In this document: one piece after another, positions 1 through 10,051 of the stretch
How positions within the stretch are numbered: position 1 is the first letter of the stretch
Layout: the number at the start of each line of letters is the position of its first letter
Assembly (NCBI RefSeq): GCF_009823805.1
Contig: NZ_WUEK01000001.1
Location: forward strand, 206,688-270,687
Length of the DNA: 64,000 bases
Source of the DNA: Nocardioides flavescens
GTDB taxonomy: Bacteria > Actinomycetota > Actinomycetes > Propionibacteriales > Nocardioidaceae
Direction: 5' to 3'
Program-made: the position numbers and the translations under genes
Notes under the pieces: generated by a model
The model's input: only the letters and a program-made list of their open reading frames with translations
The model's database searches: none
Told to the model about the DNA's origin: nothing

Positions 1-356
1 GAGTGACGTGTCGAGCGACGCGGTGAGCGGTGACCGAAGACCCGGGGCGGGTCGCGGAGGCCGGGTGGGTGCGGGTGGATCGCACCGGGACCGCACAGGG
101 CCTGCCAGGAGGGGAGCGGATCGCGCGGGGCTGCTGGGGCGGCCCGCCGCGGGGCTTCGATCGAGGTGAGAAGCCACGCAACGCCGAACCACCGCGGCGA
201 GGTGGCCTCTCGTCAGGCCTCGCCGCGGCGTTCGATGAGTACGAAGACGCTCCGCATGGTCTCGCCAGGCTACGACGCTCCCCCGGCTCGCGGAGCGAGC
301 TTCCCACGACTGTCTCTCCATGTGAGACGACCGTTCCGGGATGGGAGACTCGAGCG
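1..356. other. Left-edge intergenic region without a supported gene
   Basis: I see no convincing gene here. The frame of the downstream methyltransferase stays open back to about base 30, but the extra 109 residues are arginine/glycine/proline-rich and resemble no domain, so I treat them as non-coding. The stretch holds a strong inverted repeat (180-232) and a short hairpin with GTCTC at 312-316 facing GAGAC at 324-328, just before the chosen GTG start. It is probably the promoter and leader of the methyltransferase gene. Any upstream gene lies outside the window. Confidence 0.5.
180..232. repeat. Strong inverted repeat in the leader of the methyltransferase gene
   Basis: CCGCGGCGAGG (192-202) is mirrored exactly by CCTCGCCGCGG (218-228) around a 15-nt loop. 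AACGCC (180-185) and GGCGTT (227-232) extend the symmetry outward. No U-tract follows on the + strand, so it could be an attenuator-like hairpin, a protein-binding dyad or a remnant element. The pairing is seen directly; the role is unknown. Confidence 0.6.
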
Positions 357-926
357 GTGAGCCACCCGCCGGATCTGCCTGACATCGTGAACCGCGCCTT
401 CGCGGTCTCGCGCAAGGCGGGCTACGTGTCCTTCTGCCGCAACGAGACGGGCCGGCTGCTCGCCATGCTGGCCGCCACCCGCGACGGCACGATGGCGGAG
501 TTCGGCACCGGCTGCGGCGTCGGCACCGCATGGCTGAGATCCGGCGTACGCGGCGAGAAGGCGCGCATCGTCACCGCCGAGCTCAACCCGAAGCTGGCAC
601 GCAGCGCGGCCGAGATCTTCACCGACGACCCGCAGGTCGAGGTGCTGACGGCCGACTGGTCGACCCTGCTCGACAAGGGCCCCTACTCACTGCTCTTCCT
701 CGACGCCGGCGAGCCGTCGGCGGTGACCGTCGACGCCATCGCCGACCTGGTCGAGGACGGCGGCATCGTCGTGCTCGACGACTTCGTGCCGTGCGAGCTC
801 TGGCCCCCGATCACGGGCGGGCGCGTCGACACCCTTCGCGAGCACTGGCTCACCGACGAGCGCTTCACGGCCGTCGAGGTCATGGTCGCCCCCGACGCCT
901 CGACGATCATCGCCACCAAGCGCTGA
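357..926 (+). CDS. Class I SAM-dependent (O-)methyltransferase
   Basis: This 189-residue protein starts at a GTG. Its glycine-rich SAM-binding loop, FGTGCGVGTAW, lies near residues 49-59, and the acidic strand LLFLDAGEP and VVLDDFVP follow in the order seen in Rossmann-fold O-methyltransferases. The length and the DDF motif resemble small class I/O-methyltransferase family 3-like proteins. It probably moves a methyl group from SAM to a small acceptor in the cytosol; the acceptor cannot be deduced. The start was chosen because homologous-looking sequence begins here and the upstream extension is low-complexity. It converges on the YczE gene and the two share a hairpin. Confidence 0.75.
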   Translation: MSHPPDLPDIVNRAFAVSRKAGYVSFCRNETGRLLAMLAATRDGTMAEFGTGCGVGTAWLRSGVRGEKARIVTAELNPKLARSAAEIFTDDPQVEVLTADWSTLLDKGPYSLLFLDAGEPSAVTVDAIADLVEDGGIVVLDDFVPCELWPPITGGRVDTLREHWLTDERFTAVEVMVAPDASTIIATKR

Positions 927-944
927 GGCCCCTCTCGACCGTCG

Positions 945-1000
945 CGTCGACTGTCGAACATCCGGTACCGCTGGGTGGTCCGGATGTTCGACTGTCGACG
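945..1000. terminator. Hairpin between convergent genes (repeat family A, copy 1)
   Basis: The arms 945-965 and 980-1000 pair over 21 nt with one mismatch. The conserved core is GTCGAAC-ATCCGG facing CCGGATGTTCGAC. It lies between two converging genes, where it could stop transcription from both sides. The same sequence recurs with a different loop at 13506-13559, so it is a dispersed element and not a private terminator. Confidence 0.7.
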
Positions 1001-1033
1001 CCAGGCACGCCTCGGGGAGGCATCAGGGACCCG

Positions 1034-1717
1034 TCAGGCCTCGGCGCGCACCGGGAGGTCGACGATGAAGGTGGGCAGCATCCACTGCGCGATCGGCCCG
1101 ATGGCGAGGGCGTAGAGCACGGTGCCGAGGCCGAGGGCGCCGCCGAGCAGCAGGCCGACGACCACGACGGCTACCTCGAGGAGCGTGCGCACCAGCCTCA
1201 GGGAGAGTCCGGTACGCCGCGCGAGGCCGGTCATCAGCCCGTCACGCGGACCGCGGCCGAGCTGGGCGCCGATGTACATCGCAGTGGCGAGGCCGCAGAC
1301 CACGACGCCGCCGACGGTCAGCGAGCCGCGCAGCACGAGCGCGTCGGGGCTGTCCAGCACCCGCAGGAACAGGTCGGCGAAGACGCCGATCAGTACGCCG
1401 TTGGCGACGGTGCCGAGGCCGGGCACCTCGCGCAGCGGCACCCAGAGCAGCATGACGAGCGCGCTGGTCAGCACCAGTGCCGCACCGATGCTCATCGGCA
1501 GGTGGCGGGTCAGGCCGGTGTGGAGCACGTCCCAGGGCGCGGTGCCGAGGCGGCCGCGCACCATCATCGCGATCGAGAGCCCGTAGAGGGCGAGGCCCAG
1601 CACGAGCTGCGGCAGCCGGCGCCCGAGACGCCCCGCACGCAGCTGCGCGATCGGGCCGAGGTCGGCGAGGGTGCGGCGGGGGCGGGTGGTCGAGGGGGTC
1701 GGGGCGGTCGTGCTCAC
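1034..1717 (-). CDS. YczE/YyaS/YitT-family integral membrane protein
   Basis: This 227-residue protein has about five or six hydrophobic segments. The family signature RGRLGTAPWDVLHTGL appears near residues 55-70 and its internal repeat QLGRGPRDGLMTGLA later, consistent with two halves that each carry a G-x-x-P-x-D motif. The biochemical function is unknown. In actinobacteria such genes often sit next to a MocR-type regulator, as here. The GTG at 1717 was preferred over upstream starts, which would run through the shared promoter. The 61-bp gap to the divergent regulator gene holds three operator-like repeats, so the regulator probably controls this gene. Confidence 0.85.
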   Translation of the reverse strand: MSTTAPTPSTTRPRRTLADLGPIAQLRAGRLGRRLPQLVLGLALYGLSIAMMVRGRLGTAPWDVLHTGLTRHLPMSIGAALVLTSALVMLLWVPLREVPGLGTVANGVLIGVFADLFLRVLDSPDALVLRGSLTVGGVVVCGLATAMYIGAQLGRGPRDGLMTGLARRTGLSLRLVRTLLEVAVVVVGLLLGGALGLGTVLYALAIGPIAQWMLPTFIVDLPVRAEA

Positions 1718-1735
1718 CTGCTCATCCTGACCCGA

Positions 1736-1777
1736 AGTGGACTGCAGCGAAATGGCCAATCGTGAGACAGTGGCCTG
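1736..1777. promoter_or_regulatory. Three direct-repeat operator candidates between the yczE-like and mocR-like genes
   Basis: AGTGGACTG (1736-1744), AATGGCCAA (1751-1759) and AGTGGCCTG (1769-1777) are near-identical and share one orientation, spaced 15 and 18 bp. MocR-type regulators typically bind short direct repeats near their own divergent promoter. The repeats are seen; their use as the binding sites is inferred. Confidence 0.45.
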
Positions 1778-1778
1778 C

Positions 1779-3224
1779 ATGACCCGTTCCATCGGCGCCC
1801 GCCGCGTGGCCACCCTCGTCGGCGACTTCGACCGCAGCCCGGCCTACGCCGGCCTCGCCGACGCGCTCGTCCTGCTCATCGGCGACGGCCGGCTGCCCGC
1901 CGAGACCCGACTGCCGAGCGAGCGCGAGCTGACCGAGGCCCTCGGCGTCTCGCGCACCACCGTCACCCGCGCCTACGCCACCCTGCGCGACGGCGGGTAC
2001 GCCGAGGCGCGGCAGGGTGCCGGCACCTTCACCCGGGTGCCGGGCGGCACCACCCGCGCCCACGACCGCGCCCTCCTCCCCCGCGCCGGCGACGCCGAGG
2101 CCATCGACCTCAACTGCGCCGCACCGCTCGCCCCGCCCGCCATCGCCGGGGCTTATGCCGACGCGCTGACCCGGCTGCCGGCGTACCTCGGCGGGCACGG
2201 CTACTTCCCCGCCGGCGTGCCTGAGCTTCAAGCCGCGATCGCCGCGTCGTACGACGCCCGCGGGCTGCCGACCGACCCGGAGCAGGTCATGGTCACGCCC
2301 GGCGCACTGGCGGCAGTGAGCGTCGTGGCCGCGGCGCTGTTCGGCCGCGGTGGTGGTGAGCGGGTGCTCGTCGAGACGCCGGGCTACCCCAACGCCACCG
2401 AGCGGTTCCGCCTGGCCGGGGCGCGCGTCGCGGCCAGTGTGGTGGACCCCGACGGCTGGGACCTGGAGGCGACCGCCGCGACGGTGCGCCAGGTCGCCCC
2501 GCGCGCGGCGTACCTCATCCCCGACTTCCACAACCCGACCGGGCTGCTGATGGACGACGACCAGCGCGAGCGCCTCGCCGCCGACCTGCACCGCCACCGC
2601 GTCACCGCCGTGGTCGACGAGTCCCACGCGATGCTCGCGCTGGAGGGCCAACCGATGCCGCGGCCGATGGCCGCGCACGCCCCCGGCGCGATCACCGTCG
2701 GCAGCCTCAGCAAGGGCTTCTGGGGTGGGCTGCGGGTCGGCTGGGTGCGCGCGCCGCACGACCTGCTCGAACGGCTCGTCGAGGCCCGGGTGACCCTCGA
2801 CCTGGGCGTGCCGGTGGTCGAGCAGCTCGCGGCTGCGAGCCTGCTCGCCGACGCCGACGCGGTGCTGCGCAGCCACCGCGAGCAGCTGCGCGCCCAGCGC
2901 GACGCCCTCGCCGCCGGACTCGCGCGGGCGCTGCCGAGCTGGCGGTTCCGGCTGCCCGCGGGCGGGCTGGCGCTGTGGTGCGAGCTGCCGCACCGCGGCG
3001 CCGGGGTCGCCGTCGCGGCCGAGGCCGAGCGCCACGGGCTCATCGTGGCGCCGGGGCCGGTGTTCGCCGCCGAGGGTGGGCTCGACAGGTTCGTCCGCGT
3101 GCCCTACACCCGCCGCGTCGAGGAGCTCGAGGTCGCCGTCGACCGGCTCGCCGCCGCCTGGACGGCCGTCGAGGACCGTCGTCCCCAGCGCTCCCGCACC
3201 GGCGGTCGCGTCATGGTGGCCTGA
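1779..3224 (+). CDS. MocR-type regulator (GntR winged helix fused to a class I aminotransferase fold)
   Basis: The 481-residue protein starts with a GntR-type winged helix-turn-helix (about residues 15-85; LPSERELTEALGVSRTTVTRAY is its recognition region). A fold-type I aminotransferase domain fills the rest, with the PLP lysine in VGSLSKGFWGG and the partner motif PDFHNPTG. Members of the family sense PLP or an amino-acid substrate and regulate vitamin B6, GABA or membrane-protein genes. Its likely target is the divergent YczE-family gene. ATG 1779 gives the best-aligned N-terminus; ATG 1752 is an in-frame alternative adding nine residues. The start lies only 2 bp past the last operator-like repeat, so the transcript may be leaderless. 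Confidence 0.88.
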   Translation: MTRSIGARRVATLVGDFDRSPAYAGLADALVLLIGDGRLPAETRLPSERELTEALGVSRTTVTRAYATLRDGGYAEARQGAGTFTRVPGGTTRAHDRALLPRAGDAEAIDLNCAAPLAPPAIAGAYADALTRLPAYLGGHGYFPAGVPELQAAIAASYDARGLPTDPEQVMVTPGALAAVSVVAAALFGRGGGERVLVETPGYPNATERFRLAGARVAASVVDPDGWDLEATAATVRQVAPRAAYLIPDFHNPTGLLMDDDQRERLAADLHRHRVTAVVDESHAMLALEGQPMPRPMAAHAPGAITVGSLSKGFWGGLRVGWVRAPHDLLERLVEARVTLDLGVPVVEQLAAASLLADADAVLRSHREQLRAQRDALAAGLARALPSWRFRLPAGGLALWCELPHRGAGVAVAAEAERHGLIVAPGPVFAAEGGLDRFVRVPYTRRVEELEVAVDRLAAAWTAVEDRRPQRSRTGGRVMVA

Positions 3225-3236
3225 CGGGGTCGCGGA

Positions 3237-4796
3237 CTATCGGCGGGGTACGACGAGCCGGGTGGGCTCGGAGCGGCCGCGCAGGGTCTCCTCGCCGCCG
3301 GGGACCCAGCAGTCCTGCTCGTCGGACGAGGCCGCCTCGTGGGAGGCAGCGGTGGCGACGACGCGCTCGGGGCGGTCCTTGGCGAGCTCGGTGAGGCGGG
3401 CGGCGGAGTTCACGGCGTCGCCGATGACGGTGTACTCGAAGCGCTCGCGGTCGCCGACGTTGCCGGCGACCGCCTCGCCGGTGGCGACGCCGACCCCGAA
3501 GTCGATCTCGGCCAGTTCCGCGCGCAGCCGGTCGGCCATGGCGCGAGCGGCCCGCAGCGCGTCGGTGGCGTGGTCCTCGCGCTCGACGGGGGCGCCGAAG
3601 ACCGCCAGCACGGCATCGCCCATGAACTTGTTGACCAGCCCGTGGCACCGGTCGACCTCGGCGACGACGACGGCGCAGAACCGGTTGAGCACCTCGACGA
3701 CCTCGCCCGGGGGCCGCTCGGTCGCGAGCGCGGTCGAGCCCTTGAGGTCGACGAAGAGCACCGAGACCGTGCGCACCTCGCCGCCCAGCTCGACGCCGGC
3801 GGCCATCGCGGCCTCGGCGACCTCCTGGCCGACGTGGCGGCCGAACAGGTCGCGGATCCGCTCCCGCTCGGCGAGCCCGGCCGAGACCCGGTTGAAGCCC
3901 GACTGCAGCAGACCGAGCTCGGTGCCGTCGTAGACGGGGATGTCGGCGCCGAACTCCCCCTCCTCCAGTCGGCGCAGCCCGTGGCGCACCGACGAGATCG
4001 GACCGACGACGGCGCGGGCGTTGAGTGCGGTGATGAAGAGCCCGACGACCAGCACGACCGTGCCGAGCACGAGCGAGACGACCGCGAGCCGGGTGAGCGT
4101 GAGCTGGTCGTCGGCCAGGGCGAGGATCCCGACGACGACCATCCCGGCCGCGGGCACCCCGCTGCCGATCGCCCAGAAGCCGATCATGCGGCGGCGTACG
4201 CCGGACCCGCGTCCCGGCGCCGGCACCCCGTCGACCAGGGCGCGGGCGGCCACGGGCCGCAGCACGAACTCTGTGACGAGGTAGGCGATCGCGCAGATGA
4301 GAGCGCCCGTGATGCCGACCGCCAGCAGCTCGGTCGTGAACAGCTGCGGGTCGAGGAGCAGGGCGAGACCGCTGAAGAGGGCGGTCGCCACCGCCCAGAG
4401 ACCGGCCTGGACGGCGGTGAGCGTGCGGGGCACCCGCAGGGTGCGCAACCGGTCGGTCTCGGTCGGCTCGCGGTCCTCGTAGGCCCAGCGCAGCGCGTCG
4501 AAGGCGTTGCGGGTGCCGACGGTGGCCCCGACCACGACGGCGAGCACGACGTAGACCGGCACCGCGATGAACGTCGACAGCACCAGGTCCGGGTCGAGCG
4601 CCTCGCGCGGTCGCACGAGCAGCAGGATCGAGACGACCGCGCCGGCCCCGATGACGTTGGTGACGACCAGCAGCACGGTCAGCAGCAGCTGCACCCGCAC
4701 CCGCAGCGCGCGGGTCGACTGGTGCGCGGGGCCGAGCAGCCGAGAGCCGTACGGGCCGGAGCGGGTCAGCGACCCCAGCCTCGGCAGGCTCACCAC
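3237..4796 (-). CDS. Membrane-bound class III adenylate/guanylate cyclase
   Basis: The 519-residue protein has an N-terminal six-helix membrane region (about residues 33-260), a HAMP linker (about 250-305) and a C-terminal class III cyclase domain (about 340-500). The metal-binding aspartates appear as LFVDLKGST (Asp350) and KFMGDAVLAVFG (Asp394). The transition-state region reads YTVIGDAVNSAARL. This is the mycobacterial six-TM plus HAMP cyclase architecture, making cAMP (or less likely cGMP) from the inner membrane face in response to an unknown signal. GTG 4796 and GTG 4793 are adjacent starts inside an 11-bp tandem repeat. The gene converges on the regulator gene with a 12-bp gap. Confidence 0.88.
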   Translation of the reverse strand: MVSLPRLGSLTRSGPYGSRLLGPAHQSTRALRVRVQLLLTVLLVVTNVIGAGAVVSILLLVRPREALDPDLVLSTFIAVPVYVVLAVVVGATVGTRNAFDALRWAYEDREPTETDRLRTLRVPRTLTAVQAGLWAVATALFSGLALLLDPQLFTTELLAVGITGALICAIAYLVTEFVLRPVAARALVDGVPAPGRGSGVRRRMIGFWAIGSGVPAAGMVVVGILALADDQLTLTRLAVVSLVLGTVVLVVGLFITALNARAVVGPISSVRHGLRRLEEGEFGADIPVYDGTELGLLQSGFNRVSAGLAERERIRDLFGRHVGQEVAEAAMAAGVELGGEVRTVSVLFVDLKGSTALATERPPGEVVEVLNRFCAVVVAEVDRCHGLVNKFMGDAVLAVFGAPVEREDHATDALRAARAMADRLRAELAEIDFGVGVATGEAVAGNVGDRERFEYTVIGDAVNSAARLTELAKDRPERVVATAASHEAASSDEQDCWVPGGEETLRGRSEPTRLVVPRR

Positions 4797-4821
4797 CGGC
4801 TCACCACCGGCTCACCACCGG
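4789..4821. repeat. Three tandem 11-bp repeats over the cyclase start codons
   Basis: CTCACCACCGG occurs three times in a row. On the minus strand each unit reads GGTGGTGAG, giving both an SD-like purine stretch and tandem GTG codons. Because 11 is not a multiple of three, only one unit is in frame with the cyclase. The repeat number could therefore affect initiation. Confidence 0.7.
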
Positions 4822-4840
4822 GTCGCCACGACGAAGGGCC

Positions 4841-6445
4841 TCACGGTCGGGCGGGGTCGTCCGTCAGGTCGACCGCACGCACCGACCACGCCTCGATGGC
4901 GTGCTCGATCTCGACGAGGGCGTCGTGCGGGATCGCGGAGTCGACCGACAGCGCGACCAGCGCCCGCCCGCCGAGACTGGCGCGCGCGACCTGCATGCCC
5001 GCGATGTTGACACCCGCCTCGCCGAGCACCACGCCCACGCTGCCGACCATGCCGGGACGGTCGTCGTAGGTGAAGAAGGCCAGGTGGTCGGTCGGCTCGA
5101 GATCGACGTCGAAGCCGTTGACCTCGACGATCCGCTCGCGCTGGTGGATGCCCACGAGCGTGCCGCTGACCGAGACCTGCGAGCCGTCGGCCAGGGTGCC
5201 GCGGAGCGTGATGAGGTTGCGGTGGTGCGGGCTCTCGGGGTCGGCGACGAGGCGTACGGCGGTGCCGCGCTCGGCGGCGAGCAGCGGGGCGTTGACGTAG
5301 GACACGGTCTCCGCGACGACGTCGGCGAAGACGCCCTTGAGGGCGGCGAGCTCGAGCACCTTGACGTCGTGGTCGGCGATCTCGCCGCGCACCTCGACGT
5401 CGACCTGCTGCGCCACCTCGCCCGCCAGCGCGGAGAAGATCCGGCCCAGCTTCTCGGTGAGGGGCAGCCCGGGCCGCACGTCCTCGGCGATGACGCCGCC
5501 CTGCACGTTGACCGCGTCGGGCACCAGCTCGCCGGCGAGCGCGAGCCGCACCGAGCGGGCGACCGACAGGCCGGCCTTCTCCTGCGCCTCCTGGGTCGAG
5601 GCGCCGAGGTGCGGGGTGGCCACGACGTTGTCGAGCTCGAGCAGCGGGCTCTCGACGGCGGGCTCGGTCGCGAACACGTCGAGCCCGGCGGCCCCGACCC
5701 GCCCCTCCTTGAGCGCGGCGTAGAGCGCGGTCTCGTCGACGATGCCGCCGCGGGCGGCGTTGACCAGGACCAGGTGCGGGCGCACCCGGTGCAGCTCGGC
5801 GTCGCCGATCAGCCCGACGGTCTCGGCCGTGCGGGGCAGGTGCACCGACATGAAGTCCGACTGCTCGAGCAGCGTCGTCAGGTCGACCAGTCGCACGCCG
5901 ACCTGCGCGGCGCGCCCGGCCTGGACGTAGGGGTCGTAGGCGATGACGCTCATGCCGAACGCCGCCAGCCGCTGCGCGACCAGCACCCCGATGCGGCCCA
6001 GTCCGACGATGCCGACCGTCTTCTCGTAGAGCTCGGTGCCGATGTGGCGCGAGCGCTCCCACTCGCCGCGGCGCAGCGCGGCGTGCGCGGGCGAGATCTG
6101 CCGGGCGGCGGCGAGCATCAGGGCGACGGTGAGCTCGGCTGCGGAGACGACGTTGGACGACGGCGCGTTGACGACCATGACACCGGCCTGGGTCGCGGCG
6201 CGCACGTCGACGTGCTCGAGCCCCACCCCGGCCCGGGCGACGACGACCAGGCGCGGCGCCGCGGCCAGCAGCTCGGCGTCGACGACGGTGGAGGAGCGCA
6301 CGAGCAGCGCGCTGGCCTCGGGTGCGGCGGCCAGCAGCGCCGCGCGGTCGGCGCCGTCGACGTGCCGTACCTCGAAGTCGGGACCGAGCTCGGCGAGCAC
6401 GGCGGGGCTCAGCTCGTCGGCGATCAGCACCACGGGCTTGCTCAC
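4841..6445 (-). CDS. serA: D-3-phosphoglycerate dehydrogenase, long form with ACT domain
   Basis: This cytosolic enzyme oxidises 3-phosphoglycerate with NAD+ in the first step of serine synthesis. The 534-residue length matches the long actinobacterial form: substrate and NAD-binding domains (GLGRIG at residues 148-153, then the Asp ending the next strand in IAYDPY), an intervening ASB domain, and a C-terminal ACT domain from about residue 460 (DHLAFFTYDDRPGMVGSVG) for serine feedback. The catalytic-region signatures VNAARGGIVDE and ATPHLGAST are intact. It starts at an ATG. The 208-bp gap to the divergent ABC-F gene holds a stem-loop. Confidence 0.96.
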   Translation of the reverse strand: MSKPVVLIADELSPAVLAELGPDFEVRHVDGADRAALLAAAPEASALLVRSSTVVDAELLAAAPRLVVVARAGVGLEHVDVRAATQAGVMVVNAPSSNVVSAAELTVALMLAAARQISPAHAALRRGEWERSRHIGTELYEKTVGIVGLGRIGVLVAQRLAAFGMSVIAYDPYVQAGRAAQVGVRLVDLTTLLEQSDFMSVHLPRTAETVGLIGDAELHRVRPHLVLVNAARGGIVDETALYAALKEGRVGAAGLDVFATEPAVESPLLELDNVVATPHLGASTQEAQEKAGLSVARSVRLALAGELVPDAVNVQGGVIAEDVRPGLPLTEKLGRIFSALAGEVAQQVDVEVRGEIADHDVKVLELAALKGVFADVVAETVSYVNAPLLAAERGTAVRLVADPESPHHRNLITLRGTLADGSQVSVSGTLVGIHQRERIVEVNGFDVDLEPTDHLAFFTYDDRPGMVGSVGVVLGEAGVNIAGMQVARASLGGRALVALSVDSAIPHDALVEIEHAIEAWSVRAVDLTDDPARP

Positions 6446-6524
6446 AGCGGGTCTCCGGGGCTCGGGCTCGAGAGAGCGGGCGCGGGGAAGCGGGGCTGCA
6501 CGACGCTGTGCGGTGTCACGTTAC

Positions 6525-6553
6525 TCCACCGAAACACCGGAAAACCGGTGGAG
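6525..6553. promoter_or_regulatory. Stem-loop in the leader between serA and the ABC-F gene
   Basis: CTCCACCG (6525-6532) pairs perfectly with CGGTGGAG (6546-6553) around an A-rich 13-nt loop, about 100 nt before the ABC-F start. ABC-F resistance genes are often controlled by leader attenuation, so this is a candidate regulatory hairpin. It could equally be a repressor dyad serving the serA promoter. Confidence 0.4.
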
Positions 6554-6653
6554 CCGCACACGCACCTGCGCCTAGCCTCGAGGCGTGGAGTGAACCGGAG
6601 CCGCCGCGCAGTCCTGCCCGCCCGCCTGCCCGTCCTCCCTCCCGAGGTGTCTC

Positions 6654-8235
<1,582 letters not shown>

Positions 8236-8249
<14 letters not shown>

Positions 8250-8754
8250 CGGCGTCGACCTCGGGCCAGTCGACATCGGGCCAGAGGTAGGGCAGGTCGT
8301 CGGGCACACCGGGGAACAGCCGCGCGTAGCGCTCGGGGTCCTTGCGCACCAGCGCCGACTGGTGCGAGGTGTGGAACGCCGGGTCGCCGAGCCACGCGGG
8401 CAGCCGATCGGCCTCGGCGAGCTGCTCCTGGGTGCGCACGGTGTCGACGTCGATCGCCGCGAGCTCGCGCGCGAAGCTCTCGGCCACGGTGTCGGCCCCG
8501 CCGCCCTCGACCCACACGTCGCAGACCGTGAAGGTGTAGCGCCCCAGCGCCTCCTCGCACCCGCGCCACATCTTCACCGCCGGGTGGTGGCGCCAGCCGT
8601 ACGTCGGCACGGTCAGCCCGCGCAGCACCTGGAGGCACTCGGCGCGCTGCTTGCCCAGCCGCGGACGGTCGAGCACCTCGGCGGAGCGACGGAAGTCGGC
8701 GTACGGCAGGAAGGTCTGCACGGAAGCCCCGGTGCCCCGCGGCGGGGCCGTCAT
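8236..8754 (-). CDS. MSMEG_6728-family protein (pyrimidine-dimer DNA glycosylase-like)
   Basis: The 172-residue protein carries the family's conserved start, [20 protein letters not shown], followed by [27 protein letters not shown] and [17 protein letters not shown]. The family is named after a mycobacterial protein and is related by fold to T4 endonuclease V-type pyrimidine-dimer glycosylases. A DNA repair role is plausible but not demonstrated. The ATG at 8754 was chosen because the family usually begins about ten residues before QTFLPY. Immediately upstream lies a copy of repeat family B. Confidence 0.75.
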
Positions 8755-8765
8755 CCGGGACGGGT

Positions 8766-8849
8766 GTGGTTTCGAGACAGGACTTCGTCCTTCCTCGACC
8801 ACCGTGGTCGGTGGTTGAGGAGGTCGTGCAGCGACCGTCTCGAAACCAC
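8766..8849. repeat. Palindromic intergenic repeat, family B, copy 1
   Basis: This 84-bp imperfect palindrome begins GTGGTTTCGAGACAGGAC and ends CGACCGTCTCGAAACCAC. Its right 40-bp arm (8810-8849) is nearly the same as the right arm at 39218-39257 and, reverse-complemented, matches 25012-25051 inside the CydDC gene with three differences. It separates the MSMEG_6728-like gene from the upstream secreted-protein gene. Confidence 0.85.
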
Positions 8850-8867
8850 GTGGGTCGAGCGAACGGC

Positions 8868-9896
8868 TCAGCGGCGCGGCTTGATCCGCGCGGTCCGCGG
8901 GCTGGCGGCCATGACCGGCATGGAGCCGATCCGCGAGGCCGTGACCTGCACCTGGATCCGCTTCCCGCGCAGCGCCCGGGTCAGCCGCAGCGTCGAGGTG
9001 GTGGCGCGCTCGATCGCGACGCCGCGGGCGAACCACTGGTAGGTCAGGTTGACGGCCGCCGGCGACCAGGTGCCCGGGCGGACCCGCAGGGTGCGGCCGA
9101 CGCGGGTGCGACCCACGATGCGCGGACGCTGGGCGACCGTGATGACGGCCGCGGTGCCGGTGCCGGCTCCCGGCAGGACCGGGCCGGGCTGGCTGATGCT
9201 GACCGGGAGCGCGAGCGTGGTCGGGCCGAGAGTCGTGACCTGACTCGCCTCCACGTTGACGACCGTCGCGGTCTGGTAGGTCAGCGTGTCGTTCCAGAAC
9301 TCGCCCGCGAGTCGTCCGCTCGGGTCGAGGAACTCGACCTTGTAGGTCCCGGGGGCGATGTTGGCGATGTCGTAGCGGCCGAAGGCATCCGTCTGAGCCC
9401 CACGGCTGGATCGCGACGGGAACCCGTCGTCGGTGGTCGAGTAGGCAACGACCGCGATGCCGGACACCGGCCCGCCGTCAGGCCCGAGCACTGTGCCGGC
9501 GACGTTGCCCGTCGGCCCCAGGGCCATGGTGACCTCGGTGGTGCTCCCGGCCACGACAACGATGTCCGACGCAGTCTCGTAGGTCGCCGCACGCGGCCAC
9601 CACGCTCCACCGACGGCGTTGTTCTCGGCCTGGAGGCGGTAGGTGCCCGGCTCGAGACCCGTGAAGGTGTAGGTCCCGTCCACGGCGACGTCCTGCGGGT
9701 CCGAGGTCCACTGAGGGGCGTTGACCTTGACCAGGTCGACCCAGGTCCCCGCGGGCAGCGGGGTCGCGCTCTGGCTCTTCACCTGCACCCAGATGGATCC
9801 CGTCCCGGCACCAGAGGCGACGGCCCCCGGCACCGGCAGCAGCGCGGCGACCAGGGCGAGGAGCGCCACGAGGCAGGCGCGGACGACGGCGGTCAC
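8868..9896 (-). CDS. Secreted protein with carboxypeptidase-regulatory/SpaA-like and Ig-like repeats
   Basis: The 342-residue protein has a cleavable signal peptide (hydrophobic residues 8-27, AVA-S). Two beta-sandwich modules of the carboxypeptidase-regulatory type follow: DGTYTFTGLEPGTYRLQAEN, and GRYDIANIAPGTYKVEF with the preceding VAGTVLGPDGGPVSGIAVVAY. A C-terminal Ig-like module common in actinobacterial surface proteins has the pattern RVGRTLRV-PGTWSP-YQWFARG (about residues 250-335). No membrane anchor or sortase signal is visible, so it is probably released or wall-associated. Its ligand is unknown. It is the only gene between an intergenic repeat and the efe operon. Confidence 0.7.
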   Translation of the reverse strand: MTAVVRACLVALLALVAALLPVPGAVASGAGTGSIWVQVKSQSATPLPAGTWVDLVKVNAPQWTSDPQDVAVDGTYTFTGLEPGTYRLQAENNAVGGAWWPRAATYETASDIVVVAGSTTEVTMALGPTGNVAGTVLGPDGGPVSGIAVVAYSTTDDGFPSRSSRGAQTDAFGRYDIANIAPGTYKVEFLDPSGRLAGEFWNDTLTYQTATVVNVEASQVTTLGPTTLALPVSISQPGPVLPGAGTGTAAVITVAQRPRIVGRTRVGRTLRVRPGTWSPAAVNLTYQWFARGVAIERATTSTLRLTRALRGKRIQVQVTASRIGSMPVMAASPRTARIKPRR

Positions 9897-10051
9897 GTGA
9901 GGAAGGTTCTCACGACCGGGGCGGTGCGCGGGGGTCTTGGCGACCGCTGGTCCAGCGAGTGCGTCAGGCCTCCCGGACGTCGTCCACGAGACAGTGACAA
10001 CGCACCCACGAGACCCCCACGCGGGGCCCTCGTGACGGTGAGGTGCGGGCG

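Noticed and set aside
30..356. N-terminal extension of the methyltransferase frame
   Set aside because: It is low-complexity, has no resemblance to methyltransferase N-termini, and spans a strong hairpin.
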